Source: Russula earlei (Eukaryota; Basidiomycota; Agaricomycetes; Russulales; Russulaceae). From it: a DNA stretch of 64,000 nt. Below are positions 1 through 10,545 of the stretch, piece after piece; the stretch's first letter is position 1; every line of letters begins with the position of its first letter. The translations under genes were made by a program, and so were the position numbers. The notes under the pieces are model-generated. The model ran no database searches and was not told the origin of the DNA. It worked only from the letters and a program-made list of their open reading frames with translations. Where the stretch lies: contig JAGFNK010000016.1 in assembly GCA_025769875.1 (NCBI GenBank), positions 1 to 64,000 of the forward strand, written 5' to 3'.

Positions 1-268
1 GAAGCATTAAGTGCTTCCCTAGTAGCAATCTCGGTATCATAAGTACTTTCCTAATCAAGGAAGCGATGTATGTGGCAGTACAGGAACATCTGGGACAGAA
101 GCAATGCTACTCATTGCTTCTTTAGTACATCTTCAGAAAGATATGATCAACACATTCTGAACGCTATATTAATGGACATAAACGGTCAAGATCTGACGCA
201 CGCATGATGCAAACAGTGCAGTCCATGGTTCAGGTGTTCCGGCATCTTCCGGACCCCAAACCACTTGG
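1..268. other. Unassigned left edge, possible coding relic
   Basis: No recognised family. The + strand frame starting at base 3 is open to the end of this stretch except for one TAG and one TGA, both of which are one C-to-T change from a sense codon. That matches the decay seen in the elements of this window, so a degraded coding fragment is possible. The composition is not low complexity. A TA-element arm begins abruptly at about 269. Confidence 0.25.
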
Positions 269-2245
269 TAACAACTTGGTGGAGCTTGAATTCCACCCAG
301 ATTGGCACAGAAAACCCCCTCAAATGTGCAGGATGAATATCTCCCTCAAAACACCTTCAATTGAAACCTATTGTCCCTGAATTGCCTGAATGAGGGCTAG
401 GCAGCCCCATTGTTTTCATGAGATTTGAGTGAGAATTGGTGGAGCTGGACTCAAGCCACCTCCACATGTGTATTAGATAAATTACAACTCAAAATCATGG
501 TCTATATCTATTATTTTGCCCTCATGTTGTACCCATGGGCTGTCTTGAGGCAAACCCCATGGTGTTTTTTGCCTGGAGCACCAAAGAGGAGGAGCACCTA
601 GCAGGAACACGAGAATGTGTTTGTTCATTCAACTGCACTCAGGTTGACACAGATGATAAGAGAACAACAGGGCAACTTTATTCAAGATGGTAGCATATAC
701 AGGTGGGAACTAAGGCTAAGGGACAGGAAAAGCACAAAAGACAGGCATATAAAAGGAAATCTAGACATGAGAAGGGGACCAAAGCTGGACAATGCAAGGT
801 ATCGAGTTGTGGTCTCCAGTGGCTGTGGTAGTGGTGTGTGGCAACTTGTGAAGGATGGCCAAGGCCAGGTGTGGTGATGAGGGGTGTGGTTGAGTCATGA
901 TGCAAGGGGGAGATGATGCAAAGGAGAGGCTGGAGGGGGGATAGGGAGAGTGCTGGTGGGTGGTTGCTTGGGCACTGATGGTGCTGCCAAATGCAATTGT
1001 GGGTGGGGCGATTGGAGAGATTGGATGGCAGATGTGAGGTAGAGGAGCAAGGGGGTGTGGATGTAGAAAGGGAGAGGGAAGATGGCAGCAGGCTGGGAAA
1101 TGGACGCATAGGTGGTGTGCAGATCTCTGACTAACAAAATGAGAGACTAGTAAAAGGGGAGAAAAAGCATACTGAAATGTACAGTAGCAATGGCAACGAA
1201 GATGGTGGCATGGTATGGGTGTCAAGACACGTACTGCTGATCACTAAGGACTCAGGAGCAGGTGGGCAAGGGTCGGAACAGATGGTATGCAGCGTAAATG
1301 GCGTTGAACAGGAGGACGAGCCAAACGACTAGAAGATACCAGATGGGGACTGGTATGTGTTGCAGGAGGCAGAGGCGAAGAGTAGAGGCCAGTGCAGCAA
1401 GGGGTTTTAAACAAGGCAGTTGTTGAAGAGTACCTTGAGGATGAGGGAGGACGATAGACTGAGCGGTCACAGGGGAGTACCCAGGAAGATGAGAGTATCA
1501 CAAATGGACAGTCTGATGACTGCCATGCTTCATTGGGGTTTATATACAGTGTACAGGGTCGATTACAAAGAACTGGAACTATTCTAAACCCTTTGGTACC
1601 ACCCAATAGGACTACAGAGGCATAAACTCGCTTGTGTCAAGTTTCAGGCTTACTGAGCGCATTACTGATCATTGTGGAGTGATGACATCATTATTATGTC
1701 ACTGTGGAGCGCTTAGTGAGCTTATGAGGTCACTGTGGAGTCGCTCAGTCAGCCATGATGTCATTGGAGCCTTTATGATGTCAGATGAGTTATGCAACAG
1801 TTTCTAAGAGTTTGTGCTGCTGTTTCAGGTCCTTGGTGGCTGGGTGACCATGTGGCTGCCACGCGATGATTACCCGATTAGGAAACGGGTGCCTGGTCGT
1901 GTTATAGTGCCTTTGCAATAGTGATATCTTGCACTGCAGGAGGGATAGCCCAGAAAATGGAAGGGAGTTGGTAATGCAATGTGAGAGAGGTCTCTCTTGA
2001 GTGAAATAGGACCATCTATGGCCAGGACCTGGCCTTGGTTTGTAGCAATGGGGCTCTTTGGTGGTGCATTGGGACTTGTCAGTGCATGGTGAAGGCAGGA
2101 GCATTGAGGGCAAGGGCGTGCAGTGGTTGATGGGGGCAAGGTGGCATGCTGGTGGCAATGATGATGATGTGAGGATGAAGAGGAGAGGGCATGAAAGGAA
2201 TACACACATATGTACTCTTGTAAGCAATTTGTGGCAAATGAATGC
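269..2245. mobile_element. Truncated long-TIR TA element, X type (copy 1)
   Basis: The stretch 269-560 matches the terminal arm found complete at 33966, 44523, 53785 and their inverted partners, but the outermost 20 or so bases are missing. From about 575 onward it follows the inner part of the X-type arm (compare 54262-55000 and the reverse of 56100-56900), after skipping about 160 bp. The match fades at about 2245, so the second arm is lost. A solo LTR-D sits inside at 1220-2047. CpG sites of the younger copies appear here as TG or CA, making this the most decayed copy. The many ORFs read across it are low-complexity shadows. Confidence 0.7.
1220..2047 (-). mobile_element. Solo LTR, family D
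   Basis: An 828 bp block begins TGTCAAGACA and ends GTAGCA where other copies end GTAACA. It is flanked by the 5 bp duplication ATGGG (1215-1219 and 2048-2052). It matches the two LTRs of Gypsy-D (30276-31103 and 42916-43743) over its full length. The TATA box and probable transcript start read on the minus strand. It splits the TA-element arm. No internal retrotransposon sequence adjoins it, so it is a solo LTR left by LTR-LTR recombination. Confidence 0.9.
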
Positions 2246-3429
2246 AAATACCAATGCTGAGCAAGTTGGTGGCACATATGCATACACTTGTTTTTTTTTG
2301 AGTTGCTTCCTTGCTGCCACACATCACTTGGACACTGTACATCACTTCTCACACCCACCTCGCTTTCACCTAGCCCATTCTCTTGCTCTTGAGGTTGAAC
2401 ATGCCATATACCAACATTGTCAAGTTCATCATTTGGTGTGTTCCACTCATGGTCACTTTATGGGTGAGTTTTCTGTCTTTCAGTCACAATTTAAGACTGA
2501 TTCACTTACCAGTGAGTCCATGGCACAATCTTGGTGCAGGATGAGCACCATGATGCCACAACCAGGCAAGCTCAATACCTCAAGTTCAAGCTTTCATTTG
2601 GGCAGCATGCTGACCATTTGGGTGGGAAGGTGAATGAGGGTCATTGACTGCAAGGTGGTCTTTCTGAGGAACCTGGGGAGGATGCAAACTGACACAATGC
2701 ATATAACCAGTCAAATAAAAAGAGTTAGGTCATTGCTAGAAAAATACTTCCCTTGTGTGATATATTACCCCATCAAAAGACTGCACCTCAGGCTCTCTGT
2801 CAGTCTGTCAGAGGGCATACAATGACTGAACAATGGAGTTTGTGGTTCAGCTGGCTTATTCCTGTCAGCACACAAATGAGGGGAATGTCCCATCTGACAA
2901 CAAAAAAGGGCATTAGATGGCAAAGGGGCATGCTCAGGTGTCCATGCACATGGGCGCACTGAGGCCACAGGACCTAGGGCCACCCCAACAGCCTCATGCA
3001 ATTGACTTGGCATTGGGCAAAGATGCAGAAAAAAAGAAAAGAGTGAGATGCACAGGACACAAACTGATGGTACCAGCTACCCTGTGACATGCTAAAGACT
3101 TCTGTCACAGGCTATAGGGATGTTGAGGGCAATACATCAGCTACATCCCAGGCACATGTACAACAGGGATGGCCAGCAGCAAGGAGAGGGAGGAAAGGAA
3201 GAGATCTGCTTACTCTTAAAGGGGAGGATGGCAAAAGAGTGGCCTTGCTTTCAGCATGGCAAGGCTTCCAGATAGGACCCAGTACCTTCATAATCATGAC
3301 TGCTCAAAGAGGTATTCACTAGGGATCAGCCTGCTCTTGAAAGGGGAGATGGTGAAAGAGTCGACTGCCTTGACAATAGTGTCCATATATCCAAGTCTAG
3401 TATAGAAAAGTGTGAGTATATTCTTAAAA
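2246..3429. other. Unassigned CpG-poor stretch
   Basis: I recognise no domain or repeat here. The stretch has almost no CG dinucleotides, like the SAM-like ORF beside it, which marks it as part of the oldest layer. Short ORFs exist on both strands but none has a family signature. It may hold the upstream part of the SAM-like gene (minus strand), but no exon can be defended. Confidence 0.4.
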
Positions 3430-3840
3430 TCAAGCCTTCTTATTTTTCTCCAAAGCTGATGCATCCTCCACTGCAAAGTGCAAAATCTGTGAGGCTGTCC
3501 CAAATTCCATGCCACTAACATCTGCCAGCTCACTGTGAGTGAGTGGTACAATGTCTTCAATTGTATGAAGTTTGTGGGTTTCTACAAGGATGTCAGCATA
3601 CTGTGAGAAATCTTCACCATATTTATTTTGGAAAGGGTGCTCCTCAATAAAACAGAGCCACTCTCTCAGGTCAGGGTAGGCAATGTTCTTATTGGATGCA
3701 GTGCACTTTGACTGGGGTGGTGAAGACCCAGGGTAAGGAGTAGAGGGAGTGATGTTTTCAGAGTGAGGTAAGCAATGGGAGTTTGAACCATTAACATTGT
3801 TGGCAAAGGCACCCCCCAGCATCATCATCATCATTTGCAC
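3430..3840 (-). CDS. SAM-like domain protein, fragment
   Basis: A 136-codon ORF starts with a run of methionines and ends TGA at 3430. The first 50 residues are Ser/Pro/Asn rich. Residues of about 55-125 form a compact helical region beginning YPDLREWLCF, with a SGMEFGTASQI motif near the end. This resembles the SAM-like C-terminal module I know from uncharacterised Agaricomycete proteins; the role is unknown. The ORF is probably the C-terminal exon of a longer protein, because its start lies only 13 bp from an LTR-G1 insertion. It contains no CG dinucleotide, so it has been under the same decay as its surroundings although it stays open. A host gene relic or a transposon accessory ORF are both possible. 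Confidence 0.45.
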   Translation of the reverse strand: MQMMMMMLGGAFANNVNGSNSHCLPHSENITPSTPYPGSSPPQSKCTASNKNIAYPDLREWLCFIEEHPFQNKYGEDFSQYADILVETHKLHTIEDIVPLTHSELADVSGMEFGTASQILHFAVEDASALEKNKKA

Positions 3841-3853
3841 CCATTGGGGTGGA

Positions 3854-3972
3854 TGTCACAGAACTGGGACTTCAGATCAGACTGGCAACCAGCAGGTTTA
3901 CCACCATGTTCCAGCATGTTCTCATCTTGATCACCTCGCCATTCCCTTAAGGATACTATTTGATATAGTAGC
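3854..3972 (+). mobile_element. LTR-G1, 5' fragment
   Basis: The sequence starts TGTCAC and follows the first 120 bp or so of the G1 LTR up to the motif CTATTTGATATAGTA, where LTR-A begins. The rest of this LTR is missing. Together with the lack of a target duplication around LTR-A at 3973-4935, this points to a deletion by recombination. Confidence 0.75.
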
Positions 3973-4935
3973 TGTCATGAACCATTTCCTGGAGAGGGTC
4001 CTTGAAGGACCCTTCCTTATGAGAGGAAACCTGGCCTCTATGGTGTCACCCTGTTCACACAGACAAAAGGGGTGAGTAGAGGTGTCCACAATATCATATG
4101 TGCATTGTCGCACAAGCAATTCTCGGCACAATCAACATACAGCAAGCCCCACTTAATGGCAACCCTTTTAACAATAAAGGACAGTATTATAGCCTCCCTA
4201 AGGACCCTTTAGGACGACTATAAGTGCTCTACAATAGGCACTAATGCAATACTACAGACCCTACAACGTGTTATTAGACTAACTCTAATAACTATAGAAC
4301 AAACTATACGGCAATACTAAGGACCTTAATAGAAGTATTAGGGTCAACTCTAAGGACCCTAATAGAACTATATAAGGGGGCTTATAGACAACTGTATTCC
4401 CTGAACTAAACTACAAGTCCTCAGATGACCAGCCCTAAACTAACTAACAGCAAATGAATCAGGTGCTTCACACGTGTACTAAAGCAGAGTACACATGAAC
4501 AGTAAAGGCTCTTACTCATCAAGGGAAGCCTTCTTACTCAGCAGCTTGCTGAGCATGACTGAGCATGCACAGTAAGCATACTCTGACTTCTTACTCATCA
4601 TTCCATTGTGCTTGATAACAAGGTTATGACTTGTTCCCTATTTAGCAGTTCCCTTGTAGTATATAAGTGCTCAATAAAGTAGTGGACAGTCTTCAGACTG
4701 TCCATTTGATTTGCGGCACTCAATTACCAAGCATACTCTTTTGTGACCACCCTATCTAGTACATGCTGGCCCTTACTTTCTGTGATCATCTCTCACATCC
4801 AGTACCAGTCCCTCTCTGGTACTTGCTACTCATTTGGACTGTTCTCTCTGCCAACTTTGTCCTCAAACTCAGTCAACTTGTCTCTGAGCTCCTATCTCAC
4901 TCTTGAACTGGATTGTTCAACAGTGAGTCCTGACA
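3973..4935 (+). mobile_element. LTR, family A (recombinant, no TSD)
   Basis: A 963 bp block starts TGTCATGAACC and ends TCCTGACA, full length compared with the copies at 20203 and 50202. A TATA box, then GGACAGTCTTCAGACTGTCC, marks the probable transcript start near 4690. Its flanks are GTAGC on the left and CATGT on the right, so there is no target duplication. The left flank is an LTR-G1 piece and the right flank a gag piece of another chromovirus. I infer that two LTR-A copies recombined and removed what lay between them. Confidence 0.85.
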
Positions 4936-5022
4936 CATGTCTGATTCATCATCAGCAACATGGACTTGAGTTGTCACCAACTGGGGGCAGTGTCACTGAG
5001 AAATCTGTTCACATGCAAGATG

Positions 5023-5517
5023 TGTCACAAGTACCGGTACCTCAGACTGGACCGGCAACTGGACAAGCCTACCCGGACAAGCCTCACAATTCTCGTGCGT
5101 TCTCATGACTCATCTGCCTCACATGTACCACCACCTTCCAGCGTGTTCCAGTTCGATTGTCTTGTTGTTACTTCATGTCTACTATTTGATATAGGTAGTA
5201 TCTGTCTATATAAACCTGTCAAGTAGAGGAGAACAAGCTCTAAGCTTGTTCTCCTGAGAAATATCACTGGATTTCAAACTTCAGGACTTGTAGGCTTGCA
5301 AGACATCAAGCAACTGTCTGAAACTCTCTCTACACTCATAAGTCTTCTCAACGCGAAGACTTACTCGTGACTTCCCCTCTCCGCAGAACGTATCTGCCTT
5401 GGCAATATTGTCTCCGAGACCCCCAAAATCTGTGAAGACTTAGTGTCTCACTCGACTTGCTGCGCTCGTCTCGCATGTGAACCAATTTGTCAGCAACACC
5501 GCCCCCAGTTGGTGACA
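5023..5517 (+). mobile_element. Solo LTR-G1 nested in LTR-G1
   Basis: The 495 bp sequence starts TGTCACAAGTACC and ends GGTGACA, flanked by AGATG on both sides (5018-5022, 5518-5522). It lies in opposite orientation inside an older copy of its own family. It keeps more CpG sites than the host LTR, in line with a later arrival. Confidence 0.93.
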
Positions 5518-5588
5518 AGATGTGTGCACTGAGTTGAGTGAGAACAATAGGTTCTTGCAAGATTTGGGGATCTCAGTGACAGCAATGC

Positions 5589-6416
5589 TGTTACAAACTA
5601 AGGCCAAGACCTGGCCATATATTGTCCTATTCTACTCAAGAGAAACCTCCCTCGCTTTGCATCACTGACACACTTCCATTTCTTGGGCTATCTCTCCTGC
5701 AGTGCAAGATATCGCTATTGCAAAGGCACTATAACATGACCAGGCACCTTTTTCCTAAACTGGTAATCATCGCGTGGCAGCCACATGGTCACTCAGCAAC
5801 CAAGAACCTCAAACAGCTGCACCAACTCTTAGAAACTGTTGCATAACTCATCTAATGTCATCAAGGCTCCAATGACATCATGGCTGACTGAGCGACTCCA
5901 CAGTGACCTCATAGGCTCACTAAGCACTCCACAGTGACATAATAAGCATGTCATCACTCCACAGTGAACAGTAATGCGCTCAGTAAGCCTGAAACCTGAC
6001 ACAAGCAAGTTTATGCCTCTGTAGTCCTATTGGGTGGTACCAAGGAGTCTAGAATAGTTCCTGTCCTTTGTAATTGACCCTGTACACAGTATATAAGCCC
6101 CAATGTAGCATGGCAGTCATCAGACTGTCCATTTGTGATACTCTCATCTTCCTGGGTACTCCCCTGTGACTGCTCAGTCTAAAGTCCTCCCTCGTCTTCA
6201 AGGTACTCTTCAATGACCGCCTTGTTTAAAGCCCCTTGCTGCACTGGCCTCTACTCTTCACCTCTGCCTTCTGCAACACATACCAGTCCCCATCTGATAT
6301 CTTCTAGTCATTTGGCTCATCCTCCTGTTCAATGCCATTTACACCGTGTACCATCTGTTCCGACCCTTGCCCACCTGCTCCTGAGTCCTTAGTTATCAGC
6401 AGTACATGTCTTGACA
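5589..6416 (+). mobile_element. Solo LTR, family D
   Basis: An 828 bp block starts TGTTACAAACT and ends TCTTGACA, with duplication AATGC (5584-5588, 6417-6421). Its TATA box (TATATAAGCCCC) and transcript start read on the plus strand. It is inserted in the older LTR-G1 at 4972-6798. Confidence 0.92.
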
Positions 6417-6798
6417 AATGCCAAGGTGATTGTTTACCACAGAAAGAGGAGAGAGACAATAAGTCTTTGTGTTCAAAGACTTAGAGGATTGAGGAGGCCT
6501 TCAAGATGATTGCTTGATTGCTTGCAAGCCTACAAGTTCTGAAGCAAGATCCAGTGATATTTCACAGGAGAACAAGCTTAGAGCTTGTTCTCTTCAACTG
6601 AAGGGTTAATATACAAGAGGACTACTATATCAAATAGTATCCTTAAGGGAATGGCAAGGCAATTGAGACAAGAGCATGCTGGAACATGGTGGTAAACACA
6701 AGTTATAAGACAAGTCACTAATCATGAGTCAAACACGAGTCTTGTCCAGGTAGGCTAGCCCAGTTGCTGGTCTGATCCAAACTACCAGTTCTGTGACA

Positions 6799-8216
6799 TG
6801 AGTCATGGTCTGGGGTTCTTGTTCCATCAGATCTGCAGGTGCAGGGGTCAGTGCTTGAGTCAATACTGTAGACAGTGGGACTAGTTCTCCAGATGCAATT
6901 AATGCATTCATGTCTAATGTTACACCATTTTCCTTTTACGTTTACCGCTTACCTTTTTGCTATGGACTGCTTGCTTTTGTACGTCCCTTTACTTACTAGT
7001 CTCATGATCTCTTATGTCTCGTGATCCCTTCTGTGTTATCATGTGATCCATACACGTCCAGGTAACACTGGATTGCTGTTACTTTCCCTTTGTTTGGTTC
7101 TCTTTCCATTTATATTCACTTCTTAGTTTCGACTGTGCAATGCTGCGCACCTACTGTGCAGCACAGCTACTTGGTTCTGACTCATTCATGGCCTCCTTCC
7201 TATGACTCATACTTATTATGACTCCTACTATACTAGTAGCACAGTCAAAGCGCAGCTATTGCTGCCCTTCTCCTGTATATATAAGCTCAGTACTTTATGA
7301 CCAAAGCCCTAAGCTTGGTCTCTTGTAGAATCCAACCTACTCTTGTCCAACATATTCTCCTGCAACCCACTTCACTCTCACAAACTTAAACCACAACCAC
7401 CTCTCCATTTCATCTACTCTCAACACACCATCCACCATCTACTCTTCGCCTTTCCCTTCCTTCCCTAAGAGTCTCTCTTCACTCCCCTGAGAAGAGCTCT
7501 CCTCCTTTAAAACCTACCTTCCTCTACTCTCTCTGCATTGTTCAAGGTCCCCAACGGACTTGAACGCATATAGCTAGTGGAACCAGCCCTAGTCTATCCC
7601 ATTATAAACTTACCCTAGCTTCTCAACGGACCGAGTCGTACTAGGAAGGGTCTATTGGCCATAACCTGTTTAGCATAAAACACTTCGACCGCTGCAGGAA
7701 TCCTTACTCATTATACATGGGAACCAGCCCATTTCTTGAACACCTCTCTATCATCAACTTGTTTTCCGCTTGTGAACTGACATGGCTAGTTACCGTGACA
7801 TCTAATCCCTCTAGAGGATCAAAATTCAGTTCAAGGCTCATTTATGCAACATGTACTGTGGCAAAGTAATCTTCACATCACTTGATCTCAAACCAACCCC
7901 ATAAAGGGCTCCTAAGCCAATCTTAGCTTTTCTGTAGGGGGCAAAGAACCTGGTCCAGGGAGTGCTGTCTACTCCCAGTTGGAGAAAAAGTGTGTTTCTC
8001 CTGAATTGTTCTGGGACCAAAGCAATGTCAAGGTCCAGAGCCAGTTTGAATGGCAGTTTGAGCAGGGCTAGTCCTTGGATGGAGGGTTTTCCCTGTCCCT
8101 TGTATCTCCAGTCTCTGGCCATTGAGTTCATGTTGAGGGAGAAATCAGTTTATTCTGGGGTGGATGTGTGTAGATGCATTTGGGGTTGGGGGTTCAAAGA
8201 GGTAAGCTTGTTCTAA
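6799..8216 (-). pseudogene. gag: gag remnant of a G1-like chromovirus
   Basis: Two minus-strand pieces are homologous to G1 gag. The piece 7801-8216 holds the N-terminus; its ORF 7838-8131 reads MNSMARDWRYKGQGKP, against MTSMARDWRFKGQGKP in G1, followed by the conserved PWTR and YRKAK motifs. The piece 6799-6917 holds the later MEQEPQT segment. LTR-B (6918-7800) separates them with a TCTAA duplication. A further 36 bp of the same element remain at 4936-4971, beyond the solo LTR-G1. The element reads from its 5' LTR at 9896 leftwards and is lost beyond 4935. The piece shows that Gag residues 1-90 are the best conserved part of this family. Confidence 0.8.
6918..7800 (+). mobile_element. Solo LTR, family B
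   Basis: An 883 bp block starts TGTTACACC and ends ACCGTGACA, with duplication TCTAA (6913-6917, 7801-7805). A TATA box (TATATATAAGC) precedes the probable start CCCTAAGCTTGGTCTC by about 30 bp. This is the only complete LTR-B here. Reverse-oriented and damaged copies lie at 30096-30275 plus 43744-43851, and at 57537-57993. No internal domain of family B is identifiable in the window. Confidence 0.9.
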
Positions 8217-8459
8217 TGTCACCAACTGGGGGCAGTGTCACTGATAAATTGTTTCAGGCTTGAGATGAGTGCAGAGAGTCAAGCAAGGCAACAAGTTTCT
8301 TGCAAAGATCAGGGTTCTCAGAGGTGTAATTGCCTGTGCAATCATATTCCATGAAGAGGAGAAGATGCAGATAAGTCTTCATGTCCAGAAGACTTATGAC
8401 TTTAGGGAGTCTCAGACAAAGTGCTTGATGTCTTACAAGTGTACAAGGTCCTGAAGCTA

Positions 8460-9639
8460 CAGTGACCCAAAAAACTGTTCAAATGTTTTGTACATTTTCA
8501 TTGTATTAACCATATCTAGAGAACCACTGCAGCTGATAACATGTTAGTGGGCTTGTTTTAAAGCTCTACATCATAGCTTTGTAATACAATACTATATATA
8601 CTATGAACATAATTATGTAAGAAGATATAAGGTATTTCTTCCAGTGTATCCATTTGAACAGTTTTTTTGCCTTGGTATCTAAATAGGGTATATGCCAAAC
8701 ATCAGTAGTTTGTGTATCCTCCATTTGCTTTGAACACCTCTTCCACCCTCCTAGGCATACATTCTATCAAATTCTGCACAACAGTATGATCAATGGCCTC
8801 CCATTCCAGCTGTGTGCACTCCCAAAGTTCATTGATTCCCTTAGGGGGTGTTGGATAAGCTGCAAGCTTCTTTTTGAGATGAGCCCAAAGATGCTCAATA
8901 GGATTGAGGTCTGGGGATTGAGCTGGCCAGTCCATGACCTGAATTCTGTGGTCTTGGAACCAAGATGTGGCAAGCCTGCTCTTGTGGATAGAGGCATTGT
9001 CCTGTTGAAAGAGGGTATCTTTGCATTTCTTTAGCAACCTGAGGAGCAGTATCTGCTTCTCCAGAGCTAAGAAGGTGTGTGGCAAAGCAGATGTCAAGGT
9101 CAGAGAGCTTGGAAGGACAACCTCCAGAGGACTTTGGAAGGTCAGGAAGGTATTTCTGGAAAATGTTGGTGATTGAACCAATGCTTCTGTGTGCTGCCTT
9201 GGCAATGTTACTAACTGAATGGTTGGCCTGGAGAAGGGAGATGATGTAGTTGACTTCATGAGGAAGAAGAGACTTCATGATGTTGTTGGTGAAGAAGAAG
9301 CAGCTTTTTTGGCTTATTTGCACATGGTTTGAATTTATTATTGGTCACATGACCTCCATGTTCAATTTTAGCCCTCTGGGGAAAGAATATGAATCTCAAT
9401 CTGAGAAATAATGAATTCACTAACCAAGGCCAAAAAACTGTTCAAATGGGTACACCAGCAAACATACCTTATATCTTATTAAATAATTATGCTTATGCTG
9501 TATAAAGTATACCATTACACAGCTATGATGTAGAGCTTGAAAACAAACCTAGTTACATATTATTATCTGCAGTGGTTCTCTAGATATGGTTAATACAATG
9601 AAAATGTACAAAACATTTGAACAGTTTTTTGGGTCACTG
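8460..9639 (-). mobile_element. Tc1-like transposon, 1,180 bp
   Basis: The ends are inverted repeats starting CAGTGACCCAAAAAACTG, flanked by TA on both sides (8458-8459, 9640-9641). Each inverted arm is about 210 bp long. Each also carries a second copy of the 17 bp motif AAAAAACTGTTCAAATG at its inner end, in opposite orientation to the outer copy. The element holds a damaged transposase on the minus strand. It is inserted in an LTR-G1 and so is younger than that LTR. Confidence 0.92.
8702..9278 (-). pseudogene. Tc1-like DD34E transposase, internally deleted
   Basis: The N-terminal part starts MKSLLPHEVNYI at 9278 and contains the paired helix-turn-helix DNA-binding region (SVSNIAKAAHRSIGSI, then the GCPSKLS linker). 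The C-terminal part carries the second Asp in FQQDNASIHKS, and 34 residues later the Glu in NPIEHLW, the DD34E spacing of Tc1. The part with the first catalytic Asp is missing, and the two halves are in different frames, so the enzyme is dead. A full Tc1 transposase is about 340 residues; about 190-200 codons remain. The ORF ends TAG at 8702. The copy could only move if a transposase were supplied from elsewhere. Confidence 0.88.
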
Positions 9640-10021
9640 TATAACCAGTGATATTTCACAGGAGAACAAGCTTAGGGCTAGTTCTCCATGTCAGACAAGT
9701 TTATATACATGTGAGATACTATATCAAATAGTATCCTTGAGGTAAAGACAAGGTGATCAGGGGTTGGCAATGAGGAAGAGTCATTGTGTACACAAGTCAG
9801 GTAAAATGAGTCATAAGAAATGAGTCAGAACATGAGTCATGTCCAGGTGGGCTAACTCAGTTGCCAGTCTGGTCTGAAGTACTGGTTCTTGTGACAGTTC
9901 ATATCAACAGCACTTTTGATATACCCTTATGCTCAATCCCATGATCTTTCATATGATCTTGAGTTGTTCTTCTGGGTTCTTCTTGATATCGTCATGAAAT
10001 GCCAACATTCTGTTGTGAAAT

Positions 10022-10545
10022 TGTTAGGATTCTCATGTTCTTGTCTGCTTACCTATGCTTTGGTGACTCATCTCTGCTTATTCATCTCTGCTTAGTGATT
10101 GCTTAGTGATTCGCTTACTCATTGATCAGTAATTGCTTACTCACAGATTACTGATAGATGACAGATACTAGAAAAGAATGACTCACATGTGAGTCATCTC
10201 TGACACTTTCGAAATGCACTCTATGTTTTTGGATACTACTGGTTCTTAGCTATGTGCACCCCAAGTTTTGTACAAATCGGATCAGTAGTTATGGAGATAT
10301 CGTATAAATAGTCTGTGGTACCAAGAAGTCGAGCCTTATGCTCGACTTACTCTCTTACAAGAAACAATCATGTTGTCAACACTCTAAAACAAGCTATAGT
10401 GATAGCTCTAAGTGAAAGAGGCCCCTCTCTTCTCTTACATCTATTCTTCCTGAGATAACATCAAAGGATTCAAAGTCTAGTGCTTGAACTAAATCAAGCA
10501 ACTCTTTCACTAAGAGTCGGTAAGAAGATCAGTCAGATCTTAACA
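10022..10545 (+). mobile_element. Solo LTR, family C
   Basis: A 524 bp block starts TGTTAGGATTC and ends ATCTTAACA, with duplication GAAAT (10017-10021, 10546-10550). A TATA box (TATAAATAG) precedes a short hairpin, GTCGAG..CTCGAC, at the probable transcript start. Two further copies lie at 41456 and 58633. No internal element of this family is in the window. Confidence 0.92.

Larger units (their letters stand above)
4972..6798 (-). mobile_element. Solo LTR-G1, interrupted twice
   Basis: A reverse-oriented G1 LTR begins TGTCACCAACT and ends TTCTGTGACA. It is flanked by TGAGT on both sides (4967-4971, 6799-6803). Removing the two insertions inside it (5023-5517 and 5589-6416, with their duplications) leaves about 494 bp, the normal G1 LTR length. 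It is inserted in the gag remnant of a related chromovirus. Confidence 0.9.
8217..9896 (-). repeat. 5' LTR of the G1-like remnant, split by Tc1
   Basis: A reverse-oriented G1 LTR starts TGTCACCAACT and ends TTGTGACA. Without the Tc1 element (8460-9639 plus one TA) it is 498 bp. It is not solo: gag coding adjoins it on its downstream side, and the primer-binding site TAAGCTTGTTCT (8203-8214) lies two bases away. That site matches AGAACAAGCTTA around 9665 inside the LTR, as expected for self-priming. Confidence 0.88.
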
